A DNA stretch of 64,000 bases, taken from assembly GCA_949775045.1 (NCBI GenBank), contig OX459103.1, positions 7,058,541 through 7,122,540 on the forward strand. Reading direction: 5' to 3'. This stretch comes from Metridium senile (Eukaryota; Cnidaria; Anthozoa; Actiniaria; Metridiidae). Below, piece by piece: positions 34,650-44,469 of the stretch. How positions within the stretch are numbered: position 1 is the stretch's first letter; each line of letters starts with the position of its first letter. The notes beneath the pieces were generated by a model, which saw nothing but the letters and a program-made list of their open reading frames with translations, did not search any database and was not told the DNA's origin. A program made the translations under genes and the position numbers.

Positions 34650-35909
34650 TGCTCAACTTGAAATAGAGTAATTTGCTCGTGCAAAGCTATTCGCAGACTT
34701 TTTTCTAAAATAGAAATGAGATACATGTACATTATTCAATTTTTCTTTGGTAGTTCGAGTGACATCAGAAAACATTGATCTGTGATCAGTCCAAACATTT
34801 GATTTCTGTCAAGCACAAACCCGCTATTAAATTAAAATTAAACATCCAGAGAAGTCTGCAACAGCATAATATAATTACATATACTCAGACGACCTATAAC
34901 CGGCGGCAAAGACACATATTTAATAATACATTAAAAATACATTAAAAATGTCACGTCTATTTAACTTGACGGCATTGGAACAGTATACGCGGTATTGCTT
35001 GCACCGAGTTTTAGGTTTACTTCAAACATGCAGGCTATGTGGCGTAGATTAGTTTTTTCAATATGTTTCAATTGTACAGCGATATAAATAACCTACTTCT
35101 ATTATCTACTTGTATAAAGAGTGTATATGTCAAATAAATCACGGCCCTTTTTGGTTATTTATGATTCCCATTAAGCGTGTCATAGAATGCAAATTCTAAT
35201 ACAATCAAATACAACTACATAGCGTCTTCCAGCAGCGAGCCTTTACTTTGAATTCTTCCAACATCAATCAAAAACATCAAATATACCCGATAATTATTGA
35301 GAACTGTTTTTTGCAGTATATGTATATGCCATAACCGTTGAAATATAAGAGAGTAGAACGTGTTTGCAACAACAACGGGTATTTTGCGGTCAATCACACT
35401 GCCTTTATTATACAGCTCCAATATTAATCATGATTACTTTGTGTAGAAACAACCTCTGTAGCTATAAAAACCACAAGTTATGCTTGTCCTCATACATGCA
35501 AGGACAAAATAAAATAAATGAGTTTCTGATGAACTATTAGTATCGCTTTTCCTGACGGAGCAAGAACTACAGTTACAAATAAAGTCACGGAACAAAATAT
35601 TCACTGGTTTCGATGTACAAATGAAAACATTTGAAACTATCTAAATAGACCGGACTTTATTACTTTCGTTTTTATTGACTTAAGTGTATTTGCTGGGACC
35701 GGCATAATGTATAATACTTACGCTTTAATGAACGCTTTTCATAAATATAATTAAGGCTTTGAGTAGAGCTAACGCAGCAGTTTGACGCTAGCGCTATACT
35801 CCACGCTAGCCACGCTTCAGCACTTCGAATCGCGCGCGAAACCCTTCCCACAATGCACCCGATATAGTTATATACTTGAGCTCGGGATGACAGAATTTCT
35901 GCATATGGT

Positions 35910-35912
<3 letters not shown>
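34650..35912. other. Intron 1 of copy A, first part
   Basis: 34,650-34,903 matches copy B (55,850-56,098), after which the copies diverge completely. At about 35,847-35,865 the word ttcccacaatgcacccgata is a fragment of the foldback element at 38,011. No gene seen. Confidence 0.55.

Positions 35913-35984
<72 letters not shown>
35913..35984. repeat. (AT)n array at the end of a Penelope copy
   Basis: About 36 AT units abutting the outer end of the left Penelope arm. A similar array abuts the 56,605 copy. Confidence 0.92.
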
Positions 35985-35987
<3 letters not shown>

Positions 35988-36733
35988 CGATAGAAAAAAC
36001 AAATAGACTAAATTTTCATCACGACAAGCCTGTTTCGTGATTACTCACTCTTTAGGGGATTTTAATGACAAGAATATTCATAACCATCTATTATATACTA
36101 TAAATTTGCATAATTAATGTAGCGGTAAATTTAAAGATAGTGTTCAGCTGTTGCGTAGCAACGCTTTGCTTCTATGGCGGCATGAAGAGACAAGTTCATT
36201 GCGTTTATTGAGAGATGATAATTTGGGGCAGCATATGATTAGAAGTTTTTCTTTAAGGCAGAGGTTGCATCTTTTGCTTGAGCTGTTGTAGGGTGAGCTT
36301 GATGAAAGAATACACCACGAAATGAAGTGGTCAATGTTATTGTTTTTAAGAGTCCAGATATGTTTGCTAAGTTCGGTAGAGTTTTTGTGTTTTAGGTGTC
36401 GGAATGATGCGGTATGGTTTCTGTATCTTGTCTTGAAGTCGTTTTCTGTGAGTCCGATGTACGCTTCTGTAGTGTTATTGTCCTTACGTGTGACTTTGGC
36501 TTGGTAGATAATTGATGATTGGAGGCAGTTTCCGTTTAGTGGGCATGAGTTCTTTTGTCGGCAGTTGCATGTCTTGTTGTCTTTTGTGTTATTTGCGGTG
36601 TCATCGATGTGTTCGGTTGATTTTAAGATGCGTTTGTTGTGGTTGTCGATGGTCTGTTTAGTGCTATTCATGCTAATCTTGATGGTATTGCGATTGAGAA
36701 TTTTTCTAAGCTTGTGGTCTCTAGGGAAGTGTT
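35981..36733 (-). mobile_element. Penelope-like element fragment, left arm of inverted pair
   Basis: Reverse complement of 37,066-37,816 with few differences. It encodes the GIY-YIG endonuclease end of a Penelope-like element on the minus strand (36,144-36,671): CNCRQKNSCPLNGNC (zinc-binding Cys cluster), IYQAKVTR, AYIGLTENDFKTRYRNH (YIG and catalytic Arg), and [11 protein letters not shown] ... [15 protein letters not shown]. The reverse transcriptase is missing. A mutated hammerhead lies between the gene end and the AT array. Confidence 0.85.
36018..36060 (-). ncRNA. Hammerhead ribozyme, core-mutated (left Penelope arm)
   Basis: Same layout as the intact copy at 37,735, but the CUGAAGA core reads CUAAAGA (G5 to A). 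Stem I has one mismatch (AUCCC against GUGAU). G5 is invariant in hammerheads, so this copy should not self-cleave. Confidence 0.7.
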
Positions 36734-37651
36734 AAAAAAGGCTTTAAAAAAAAGCCTAACACCACGCTACAGTATGTCCATCTAGAGAGCAACCATCCAC
36801 CAACCACCACAAAGAACATACCCGCCGGCATCAACAAACGACTATCATCCCTTTCATCCGACAAAGCATCCTTCGACCAAGCCGCCCCTACATACCAAAA
36901 AGCACTCGACGAAAACGGATACCAATACACCCTACACTACGAGCCAACTACGACCACCAAAAGGAAAAACAGACAACGGAACAACATACTTTGGTACAAC
37001 CCACCATTCAGCAAAAACGTCAGCAACGACATCGGACACAGATTCCTTGTCCTAGTAGACAAACACTTCCCTAGAGACCACAAGCTTAGAAAAATTCTCA
37101 ATCGCAATACCATCAAGATTAGCATGAATAGCACTAAACAGACCATCGACAACCACAACAAACGCATCTTAAAATCAACCGAACACATCGATGACACCGC
37201 AAATAACACAAAAGACAACAAGACATGCAACTGCCGACAAAAGAACTCATGCCCACTCAACGGAAACTGCCTCCAATCATCAATTATCTACCAAGCCAAA
37301 GTCACACGTAAGGACAATAACACTACAGAAGCGTACATCGGACTCACAGAAAACGACTTCAAGACAAGATACAGAAACCATACCGCATCATTTCGACACC
37401 CAAAGCACAAAAACTCTACCGAACTTAGCAAACATATCTGGACTCTTAAAAACAACAACATTGACCACCTCATTTCATGGTGTATTCTTTCATCAAGCTC
37501 ACCCTACAACAGCTCAAGCAAAAGATGCAACCTCTGCCTTAAAGAAAAACTTCTAATCATATGCCGCCCCGAATTATCATCTCTCAATAAACGCAATGAA
37601 CTTGTCTCTTCATGCCGCCATAGAAGCAAAGCGTTGCTACGCAACAGCTGA
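36723..37651 (+). CDS. Penelope-like element: RT C-terminus and GIY-YIG endonuclease (truncated)
   Basis: An open frame of about 309 codons without the RT catalytic domain. The first ~130 codons carry the conserved post-RT region of Penelope elements: YVHLESNHPP, NIPAGINKRLSSLS, ILWYNPPFSKNV, HFPRDHKLRKILNRNT. Then comes a region starting at Met 37,124 with the Cys cluster CNCRQKNSCPLNGNC and the GIY-YIG nuclease (IYQAKVTR; AYIGLTENDFKTRYRNH; later KEKLLI and NKRNEL). These nucleases nick DNA to prime reverse transcription. The first stop upstream in frame is TAG at 36,720-36,722, and the element is cut 5' at the inverted junction. The spacer 36,734-37,065 is single-copy in the pair. A non-autonomous remnant with an unusually intact endonuclease frame. 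Confidence 0.85.
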
Positions 37652-37734
37652 ACACTATCTTTAAATTTACCGCTACATTAATTATGCAAATTTATAGTAT
37701 ATAATAGATGGTTATGAATATTCTTGTCATTAAA

Positions 37735-37777
37735 ATCCCCTGAAGAGTGAGTAATCACGAAACAGGCTTGTCGGGAT
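37735..37777 (+). ncRNA. Hammerhead ribozyme, intact core
   Basis: 43 nt. Stem I AUCCC/GGGAU (37,735-37,739 with 37,773-37,777); core CUGAAGA (37,740-37,746); stem II GUGA-GUAA-UCAC (37,747-37,758); core GAAA (37,759-37,762); a minimal stem III closed by C-G and A-U around AGGCUU; cleavage triplet GUC, with the cut expected after C37772. All invariant residues are present. Short-stem-III type I hammerheads are known in the terminal repeats of Penelope-like elements, and this one lies just 3' of the endonuclease. Confidence 0.87.
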
Positions 37778-37873
37778 GAAAGTTTAGTCTATTTGTTTTT
37801 TCTATCGTTAATATATTCCGCTCTACATTTATGTATCGAGCACTGTACTACGGATAAATCGAAACAAAGACTT

Positions 37874-37998
<125 letters not shown>

Positions 37999-38010
37999 CG
38001 TCTTGCAAAA

Positions 38011-38251
38011 ATTCTGTAAATCCTAGAATATACATATATACATATATCGGGTGCATTGTGGGAACGAATTTGCGAGTGGTTTTACGTATTTAAGCGTATT
38101 TACGAGTATTTAAGCATATTTATATATAATGAAAGAGTATTTAAGACTATCTGACACCTCTACGTGTTAGAATACTATGAATCTTGCGCGTATTCGTTCC
38201 CACAAAGCACACGATATATGTATATATGTATATATATAGAATTTACAGAAT
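38011..38251. mobile_element. Foldback element, ~240 bp
   Basis: attctgtaaat and the words gtgcattgtgggaacgaat at the left are mirrored by attcgttcccacaaagcac and atttacagaat at the right. (TATA)-rich arms lie between. A fragment of the same family is at 35,847. Confidence 0.7.
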
Positions 38252-38257
38252 TTTTAG

Positions 38258-38693
38258 GGAAAACCCCGCACTCCGCAACGAGCATGCAATTGCAGATCCA
38301 AACCAAGCTGCCCTTTAAACGGTGAATGTCTAACGGAAAACGTCATCTATCAAGCTTCTGTAGAAACTAGCAACGAAACAAAAACATACATCGGCCTTAC
38401 AGCGACCCAATTTAAATCACGGTACCGTAACCATACAGCGTCATTCAGAGACGAAAAGAAAAGAAACGCCACAGAGTTAATCAAACACATCTGGTCACTC
38501 AAAGACAACAATACCGATTACAACATTCACTGGAAAATTGTCACACGAGCTAGCCCTTATTCAAGCGAATCAAAAAAAATGCAACCTTTGTCTAACCGAA
38601 AAATTCTTCATCATCAACAGACCACAAGTATGTACTTTGAATAAAAGAAACGAGCTTACAAGCGCATGCCGCCATTCAAAGAAACATTTTTAA
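38258..38693 (+). pseudogene. Second-type Penelope GIY-YIG endonuclease fragment
   Basis: Translates as KPRTPQRACNCRSKPSCP, then [35 protein letters not shown] and, after a shift, [11 protein letters not shown] and [13 protein letters not shown]. It is clearly homologous to the 36,723 element but much diverged, so a different family. One base change in the A-run at 38,572-38,579 breaks the frame. No RT remains. Confidence 0.8.
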
Positions 38694-38784
38694 GGACATT
38701 TTTATAGAAAGTACTGTTAAGAGTTTATAAAATAGTATTTTATAAAGTGAGTCCGATGTACGCTTCCGTAGTGTTATTATAAGA

Positions 38785-38920
38785 AATACCATGGCTCGAG
38801 GGAAATTAGTGATTGAATTTCCCCGAATACCGAGGGAAAATTTGTGGAAGAAGACTTTCACAAATTTTCCCGAGGTATTCGGGGAAATTGTATCACTAAT
38901 TTCCCGACTGCCATGGTATT
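38785..38920. mobile_element. Palindromic MITE, 136 bp
   Basis: Starts aataccatggctcgagggaa and ends with its near-inverse; almost the whole element pairs with itself. Absent at the matching position of copy B (about 57,166). Confidence 0.75.
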
Positions 38921-38927
38921 ACTTTGT

Positions 38928-39514
38928 AATACCATGATCACCGAGGAAATAAGGAAATACACATTAGTTTTCATAGAAGCATAAATTATAAACTTTTACA
39001 AAGCTGTTGATTTTCGGCATACTTTTAGAAATAGTTGCTTTTGGTAAATGAGACAATACCGAATTATACCACCCTGCATTCATTATAGTTTATTTTGCTT
39101 AAACACGCATGACATACTATACTTCAATGTAGTCAACGCATGCGCATAGCTACTTAATGAGTCCCACAAGTGTTAGAGTATGGACTTGTGTGTAGTACAG
39201 GGTCCTTTATGTTAAACATTTTCAACTGGGTCGAAACGATCCAGGAATGGTCTCGATGATTGTTATGATGAGGGATTATTGAGGGATAGTCTCCTAAATT
39301 TCCCTCATGCATACAACATGAGGGAAATTTAGAAGACAAAGAAATCCTTTGTCTTTTACTAAATTTCCCTTGCATATATTAAATATAGAGGGAAATTTAG
39401 TAAAAGACAAAGGATTTCTTTGTCTTCTAAATTTCCCTCATGTTGTATGCATGAGGAAAATTCGGGTTTGTAAACCCCTCGGAAGACAAAAGAATTCGAG
39501 GTGATCATGGTATT
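38928..39514. mobile_element. Foldback element with long inner hairpin, 587 bp
   Basis: Ends aataccatgatcacc/ggtgatcatggtatt. Inside, 39,302-39,457 is a hairpin with arms of nearly 70 bp built from the words gagggaaatttagaagacaa and ccctcatgcatacaacatga. It shares terminal bases with the 38,785 element 7 bp away, so the two are related or parts of one composite. Confidence 0.75.
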
Positions 39515-39652
39515 ATTGTCCTTACGTGTGACTTTGGCTTTGTAGATAATTGATGATTGGAGGCAGTTTCCGTTGAGTGGGCATGAGTTCTTCTGTCGGC
39601 AGTTGCATGTCTTGTTGTCTTTTGTGTTATTTGCGGTGTCATCGAAGTGTTC

Positions 39653-40065
39653 TGTACCCTGGGTACCAGGGGTTATTTTCTCCTTGCTTTATCGTTCGCT
39701 TTAGCGTTTGTAAATTTGACGGTTTGTTTATGGTTTGTGATTCAACGAAACTAACCCCTGGCCAAATGAGCTTAGAATCTCACTTCCATGCTGTATTGAA
39801 TGACAACGTCAATTATAGCCATATTTGGAAACTTGGCAAACTTGTTGATATCTTGCTGTCACCTTTCATCCAATCAAAGATCTTCATAGACTTAAACCAA
39901 TCAGAAGGCCGGGGTCACGCAGCGATCCCTCGCTTCTGATTGGCTCGGCGAATTCAAAAGAATAGGCTCATTTGGCTAGAGGGTTTCTCTTGAAAAAAAA
40001 ACGAACGCAGACGTACAAATGATAAATACGAATAATAGAACAAGAAACCCTCTAGTTTCTAGGGT
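39653..40065. mobile_element. Probable hAT-like MITE, 413 bp
   Basis: Flanked by 8-bp direct repeats aagtgttc (39,645-39,652 and 40,066-40,073); copy B has a single aagtgttc there. The ends accctgggtaccag and ctagtttctagggt are imperfect inverted repeats. 8-bp duplications suggest hAT. Three extra bases (tgt) at the left end blur the boundary. No coding sequence credited. Confidence 0.65.
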
Positions 40066-40176
40066 AAGTGTTCGGTTGATTTTAAAATGCGTTTGTTGTG
40101 GTTGTCGATAGTCTGTTTAGTGCTATTCATGATCTTGATGGTATTGCGAATAAGATTTTTTTTTAATTTTTCTAAT

Positions 40177-41278
40177 AGTCCGATTTTGAATTACCCGGTA
40201 CTATTTAGGTAACCGCTGGATCAAGCGCTGCAGGCGCACGGCGTGGCACGAAAACGAGGCTTACGCTGCTAGACTCGAAGTGTTTGTATACAAACTAGCG
40301 TGATTTCAGACAGCGATACACTTCTCCTTCTTATTTAAACTACTATGGATCACTTCAATAAGCTATCGTCATTTGATGAGTTACACAAATTAACTGTCAA
40401 AAAGCTAAAAGCAATTTTACAAGAATATAACGAGCCTGTCAGTGGTAAAAAGTCCGATTTAGTCTTGCGATGTTGTGCCATTCTTGACAAGCGTCACCAT
40501 GACAAACAGTCAGAGATCGTCGAAGATCAAAGTTTAAATGTGCAAACTACTACAACTATTGACTTCACATACGAGAAGATCCTTCAAGAAACCAACACAT
40601 GTACTTGGACAAACGACTTACGGACGCTACCGGACTTTCTATTCATTGAACTTTACGACTATTTGGTAAAGAAAACTTCAAAGTATGACCACGAAACCGT
40701 TAGATCAACTGGTTACAAGAAGCTCAAGGCCCTCAAGTTTTTTAAAGAAGGCCACATCAAACAAATGATGTGTTCTGTTGGTGGGCTGTGTTATATTAGA
40801 AGTAGAAGTTCTGGCCTCCATGAAACAAGTTAAGTACTTGGCTGTTGTTGTGTTGAGCCACCAAGGGAAAGTTATAAAAGCTGCTTGCAAATGTCCAGCA
40901 GGGTATGTAAAGAATAATCTAACTGTTTGTTCATAGCTTCGAGAGTTTGATTATTATCTCAATGTTGCAGTTTCTTATGCTTGAATATTTGTATCCAGCC
41001 CTTATTAAATATCATATTTACAGTGAAATGTCGATCGCATATGACGGTATTTTCAGTGACTTTGAAGCCATCTCTTCCATGTTGACGTTTCACAAGGTTA
41101 CACCAAACATTTCGTACTGGGTTCTTCGAGGGAAACTTGAAAAAGTGGATATTCGTGCGTGTCCCGTCAGAATAATATTCACGACTTTTTTTCAGCCTCG
41201 TTTTCGTGCCACGCCGTGCGCCTGCAGCGCTTGATCCAGCGGTTACCTAAATAGTACCAGGTAATTCGAAATCGGACT
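40177..41278 (+). mobile_element. TIR transposon with 84-bp inverted repeats carrying a SAP-domain ORF
   Basis: 1,102 bp. TIRs 40,177-40,260 and 41,195-41,278 match over 84 bp with about three differences. The outermost bases are AGTCCGATTT / AAATCGGACT. Flanking AT (40,175-40,176; 41,279-41,280) is present once in copy B, giving a 2-bp TSD (phase ambiguous by a base). No transposase catalytic domain is visible, so either non-autonomous or truncated internally. Confidence 0.88.
40345..40833 (+). CDS. SAP-domain protein fragment inside TIR element (broken)
   Basis: 162 codons. Residues about 12-48 (LHKLTVKKLKAILQEYNEPVSGKKSDLVLRCCAIL) are a SAP domain, a helix-extended loop-helix DNA-binding motif. 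A region with LPDFLFIELYDYLVKKTSKYD follows. Around 40,800 a one-base shift moves the reading to a frame that continues ASMKQVKYLAVVVLSHQGKV and ends in ACKCPAG. That is the start of a SWIM-type zinc finger (CxCPAG), broken by a donor-like GTATGT at 40,903. SAP plus SWIM is seen in cnidarian proteins that often also have a YqaJ nuclease; the rest is missing here. Probably a captured or transposon-encoded gene 5' end, now inactive. Confidence 0.65.
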   Translation: MDHFNKLSSFDELHKLTVKKLKAILQEYNEPVSGKKSDLVLRCCAILDKRHHDKQSEIVEDQSLNVQTTTTIDFTYEKILQETNTCTWTNDLRTLPDFLFIELYDYLVKKTSKYDHETVRSTGYKKLKALKFFKEGHIKQMMCSVGGLCYIRSRSSGLHETS

Positions 41279-41676
41279 ATTCTTAATCGCAATACCAGCT
41301 ACAGCTGCATGAATAGCACTAAACATATTTGATTGGGCTATTTATGGGAGACCAGTCAGAACATAGGTTGATTTTCAGCATATATTTCTTGTCCAGTGGA
41401 ATAGCATAGTACACGTGCCTACATATTAAGATATGTATTAATGACATTTCAGCACGTTTGTTAAATACCCAAGAGCACTTTGTTGTAGCGTTGCCGTGTA
41501 TAGTAGTGTATTACCTTGTGTCAATTAATGACACTATGTTATTAAGTGGTTGGCAGAAGGTGGAGTTAGGTTAACACGTGACCAAATTAATGTCTAATAT
41601 GAGCTCTTTCGTTGACAGCTGCAGTTATTCTTACAGTATTAGAAAAGTATGATATCTATGCCATTTTAAGACTTAC

Positions 41677-43645
41677 CAATATTATGATGTGCAATTCCTT
41701 CTCCCTGTCTGTCGCCTATCTTGGTAGCGATGCAAAGATGCTTTTCGTGATATTTAATTGCCTCGTGGTATTTGCCTAATGACTGATAGGCATTTCCTAA
41801 GCTTCCGTAAACACATCCTTCTCCCGGTCTGTCACCTATCTCTATAGCAATGCAAAGACTCTTTTCGTAATATTTAATTGCCTCGTGGTATTCACCTAAT
41901 GACTTATAGGCGTTTCCTAAGTTTCCGTAAGCATTTCCTTCTCCATTTCTGTCACCTATCTCCGTAGCAATGCAAAGTCTCTTTTCGTGATATTTAATTG
42001 CCTCGTGGTATTCACCTAATAACTTATAGGCGTTTCCTAAGTTTCCGTAAGCAATTCCTTCTCCATGTCTGTCACCTATCTCCGTAGCGATGCTAACATC
42101 CTTTTCGTGATATTTAATTGCTTCGTGGTATTTGCCTAATGACTGATATGCGTTTCCTAAGCTTCCGTGAACACTTCCTTCTCCCTGTCTGTCACCTATT
42201 TCCGTAGCGATGCTAAGATACTTTTCGTGATATTTAATTGCCTCGTGGTATTTGCCTAATGAATGATAGGCGGTTCCTAAGCTTCCGTAAACACTTCCTT
42301 CTCCCTGTCTGTCACCTATCTCCTTAAATACGTTAAGGCTTTTTTTGGAATATTTAATTGTCTCGTGGTATTTGCCTAATAACTGATAGGTGTTTCCTAA
42401 GTTTCCGTAAGCACTTCCTTCTCCCTTTCTGTTACCTATTTCCATAGCGATGCTAAGATACTTTTCGTGATATTTAATTGCCTCGTGGTATTTGCCTAAT
42501 AACTGATAGGTGTTTCCTAAGCTTCCGTAAGCACTTCCTTCTCCATGTCTGTCACCTATTTCCGTAGCGATGCTAAGAGACTTTTCGTGATATTTAATTG
42601 CCTCGTGGTATTTGCCTAATGACTGATAACCGTTTCCTAAATTTTCGTAAGCACTTCCTTCTCCCTCTCTGTTACCTATTTCCATAGCGATGCTAAGAGA
42701 CTTTTCGTGATATTTAATTGCCTCGTGGTATTTGCCTAATGACTCATAACCGTTTCCTAAATTTCCGCAAGCACTTCCTTCTCCACGTCTGTTACCTATT
42801 TCCGTAGCGATGCTAAGAGACTTTTCGTGATATTTAATTGCCTCGTGGTATTTGCCTAATGAATGATAGGCGTTTCCTAAGTTATTGTAAGTAGTTCCTT
42901 CTCTCTGTCTGTCACCTCTCTCCTTTAATATGTTAAGGTTTTTTTGGCAATTTTTAATTGCCTCGTGGTATTTGCCTAATGACTGATTTGCGTTTCCTAA
43001 GTTTCCGTAAGCACATCCTTCTCCCTCTCTGTCACCTATCTCCGTAGCGATGCTAAGATGGTTTTCGTGATATTTAATTGCCTCGGTGTGTTTGCCTAAA
43101 AACTGATATGCGTTTCCTAAGCTTCCGTAAGCACTTCCTTCTCCCTTTCTGTCACCTATTTCCGTAGCGATGCTAAGACTCTTTTCGTGATATTTAATTG
43201 CCTCGTTGTATTTGCCTGATAACTGATAGGTGTTTCCTAAGCTTCTGTAAGAATTTCCTTCTTCCTTTCTGTCACCTATCTCCTTTGCGATGCTAAGACT
43301 CTTTTCGTGATATTTATTTGCCTCGTGGTATTTGCCTGATGACTGATAGGCGTCTCCTAAGCATCCGTAAACACTTCCTTCTCCCTGCCTGTGACCTATC
43401 TCCTTAAATTTGTTAAGGCATTTTTTGTAATATTTAATTGCCTCGTGGTATTTGCCTATTGACAAATAGGCGATTCCTAGTTGCGTGTAAATGAGTATTT
43501 CAATTTCGTTTACACGTAGAAAAAGAGCCATCACCAAGCATTCTTCCAATAGGCAGATTAGTTCTTCATTTGTCAAACCAGTAAGGTAACCATATGCATA
43601 CAGCACACAAACTTTAATGAAGAGTATGATTTTCTCAATCTCCAT
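41677..43645 (-). CDS. TPR-CHAT gene copy A, exon 1 (15 TPRs)
   Basis: The first coding exon runs from ATG at 43,643-43,645 to the donor TTG|GTAAGT at 41,677/41,676. The start has a good context (caccacaATGG) and an in-frame TAA 15 nt upstream. After about 50 residues of N-terminal helix (LTGLTNEELICLLEECLVMAL) come 15 TPR modules of exactly 40 residues, consensus LGNAYQSLGKYHEAIKYHEK + SLSIATEIGDRQGEGSAYGN. These pair into a superhelix that binds peptides or partner proteins. Joined to exons 2 and 3 it gives about 1,185 codons. The architecture matches the TPR-CHAT proteins often labelled TTC28-like in anthozoans. Module-to-module identity is very high, indicating recent array turnover. Substrate and physiological role are unknown. 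Confidence 0.92.
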
Positions 43646-43800
43646 TGTGGTGGTAGTTTAATTGCAATCAAAATGCCTGTATATAGCTTGGTTGTTTGAG
43701 TTTATACTAAAGAGAACAGTAAATACATTTTAAAAACATAGAATGGTTTTAAATACACAATAACACATTATAATCAATATATTGAATATATTCAAGTGAG
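43646..43800 (-). promoter_or_regulatory. 5' flank of TPR-CHAT copy A
   Basis: Conserved with copy B (59,292-59,440), including caccaccacaatgg around the start and ttaaaaccattctatg upstream. No TATA box or initiator can be assigned with confidence. Confidence 0.4.
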
Positions 43801-43804
43801 TTAA

Positions 43805-44459
43805 GGCCTGGGTCAGGCAGCCATTTTTAATAAAATGTTAGTAATTCGGATTTCAATCTTCGTTTCAAAAGTTAAATCATTTAACTTAACTACATGTTAG
43901 TTTGTAATGAAGGTTTACAATTTTTGGTGCAAGCATGGCATTCCATTGGTCAAGTGACCAGCATCAGAGTCGTGAAAAGCTCAAAATTTCACAGCAAAAT
44001 GGGGTAGATATAATAGAGTCACCAGCCAGATTAATCCAATATATGTTTTGGGGTTACTTTTATAGATGTCCTTCAAACCTGGCCTAGAATGGTTGTCCAT
44101 CATTGATTGTTTAGGAGATATTTGCCAAAAAGGGTCACGTGACCAATCCACGTATTCACAAATATGCGTTTTTCTCTTTACCGTTTCAATGAAGTCATCC
44201 ATTCTAGGCCAGAACATATTTGAAAATACGTCTTTAGCGTATAAAAAGGATTGAAATTAATGCAATAAATTAACCCCGTTTTGAAGTTTCCGTTTTACAG
44301 CCTTGCTGGTCACGTGACCACCAAATTATAATTTTTTCCAACGCAAAATGTTAAGGAGCCTAATTGTCACTTGGGTTCCAAACTATATTTTAGTACATTG
44401 AATATAAGTGAAATTATTGCAATTTTAATATTTTTCGGTCTGCCATAAAATCTCAGGCC
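43805..44459. mobile_element. TTAA-flanked DNA element, 655 bp
   Basis: TTAA at 43,801-43,804 and 44,460-44,463; termini GGCCTG/CAGGCC with a looser match further in (tcaggcagcc / ggtctgcca). Absent from copy B. TTAA duplication is typical of piggyBac and Kolobok families. Several ggtcacgtgacc-like words inside. Non-coding. Confidence 0.65.
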
Positions 44460-44469
44460 TTAAGACACT

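Larger units (their letters stand above)
38748..41325 (-). mobile_element. Penelope remnant of copy A split by three later insertions
   Basis: Pieces 38,748-38,784, 39,515-39,652 and 40,066-40,176 (minus) plus a short plus-strand piece from 41,281 together match 57,140-57,470 of copy B. Each gap is a separate transposon. The plus piece encodes LNRNT just before the join and lies head-to-head with the minus pieces. Confidence 0.85.

Noticed and set aside
39577..39939. 120-codon frame across the Penelope remnant and a MITE
   Set aside because: It crosses the insertion boundary at 39,653 and encodes nothing recognisable.
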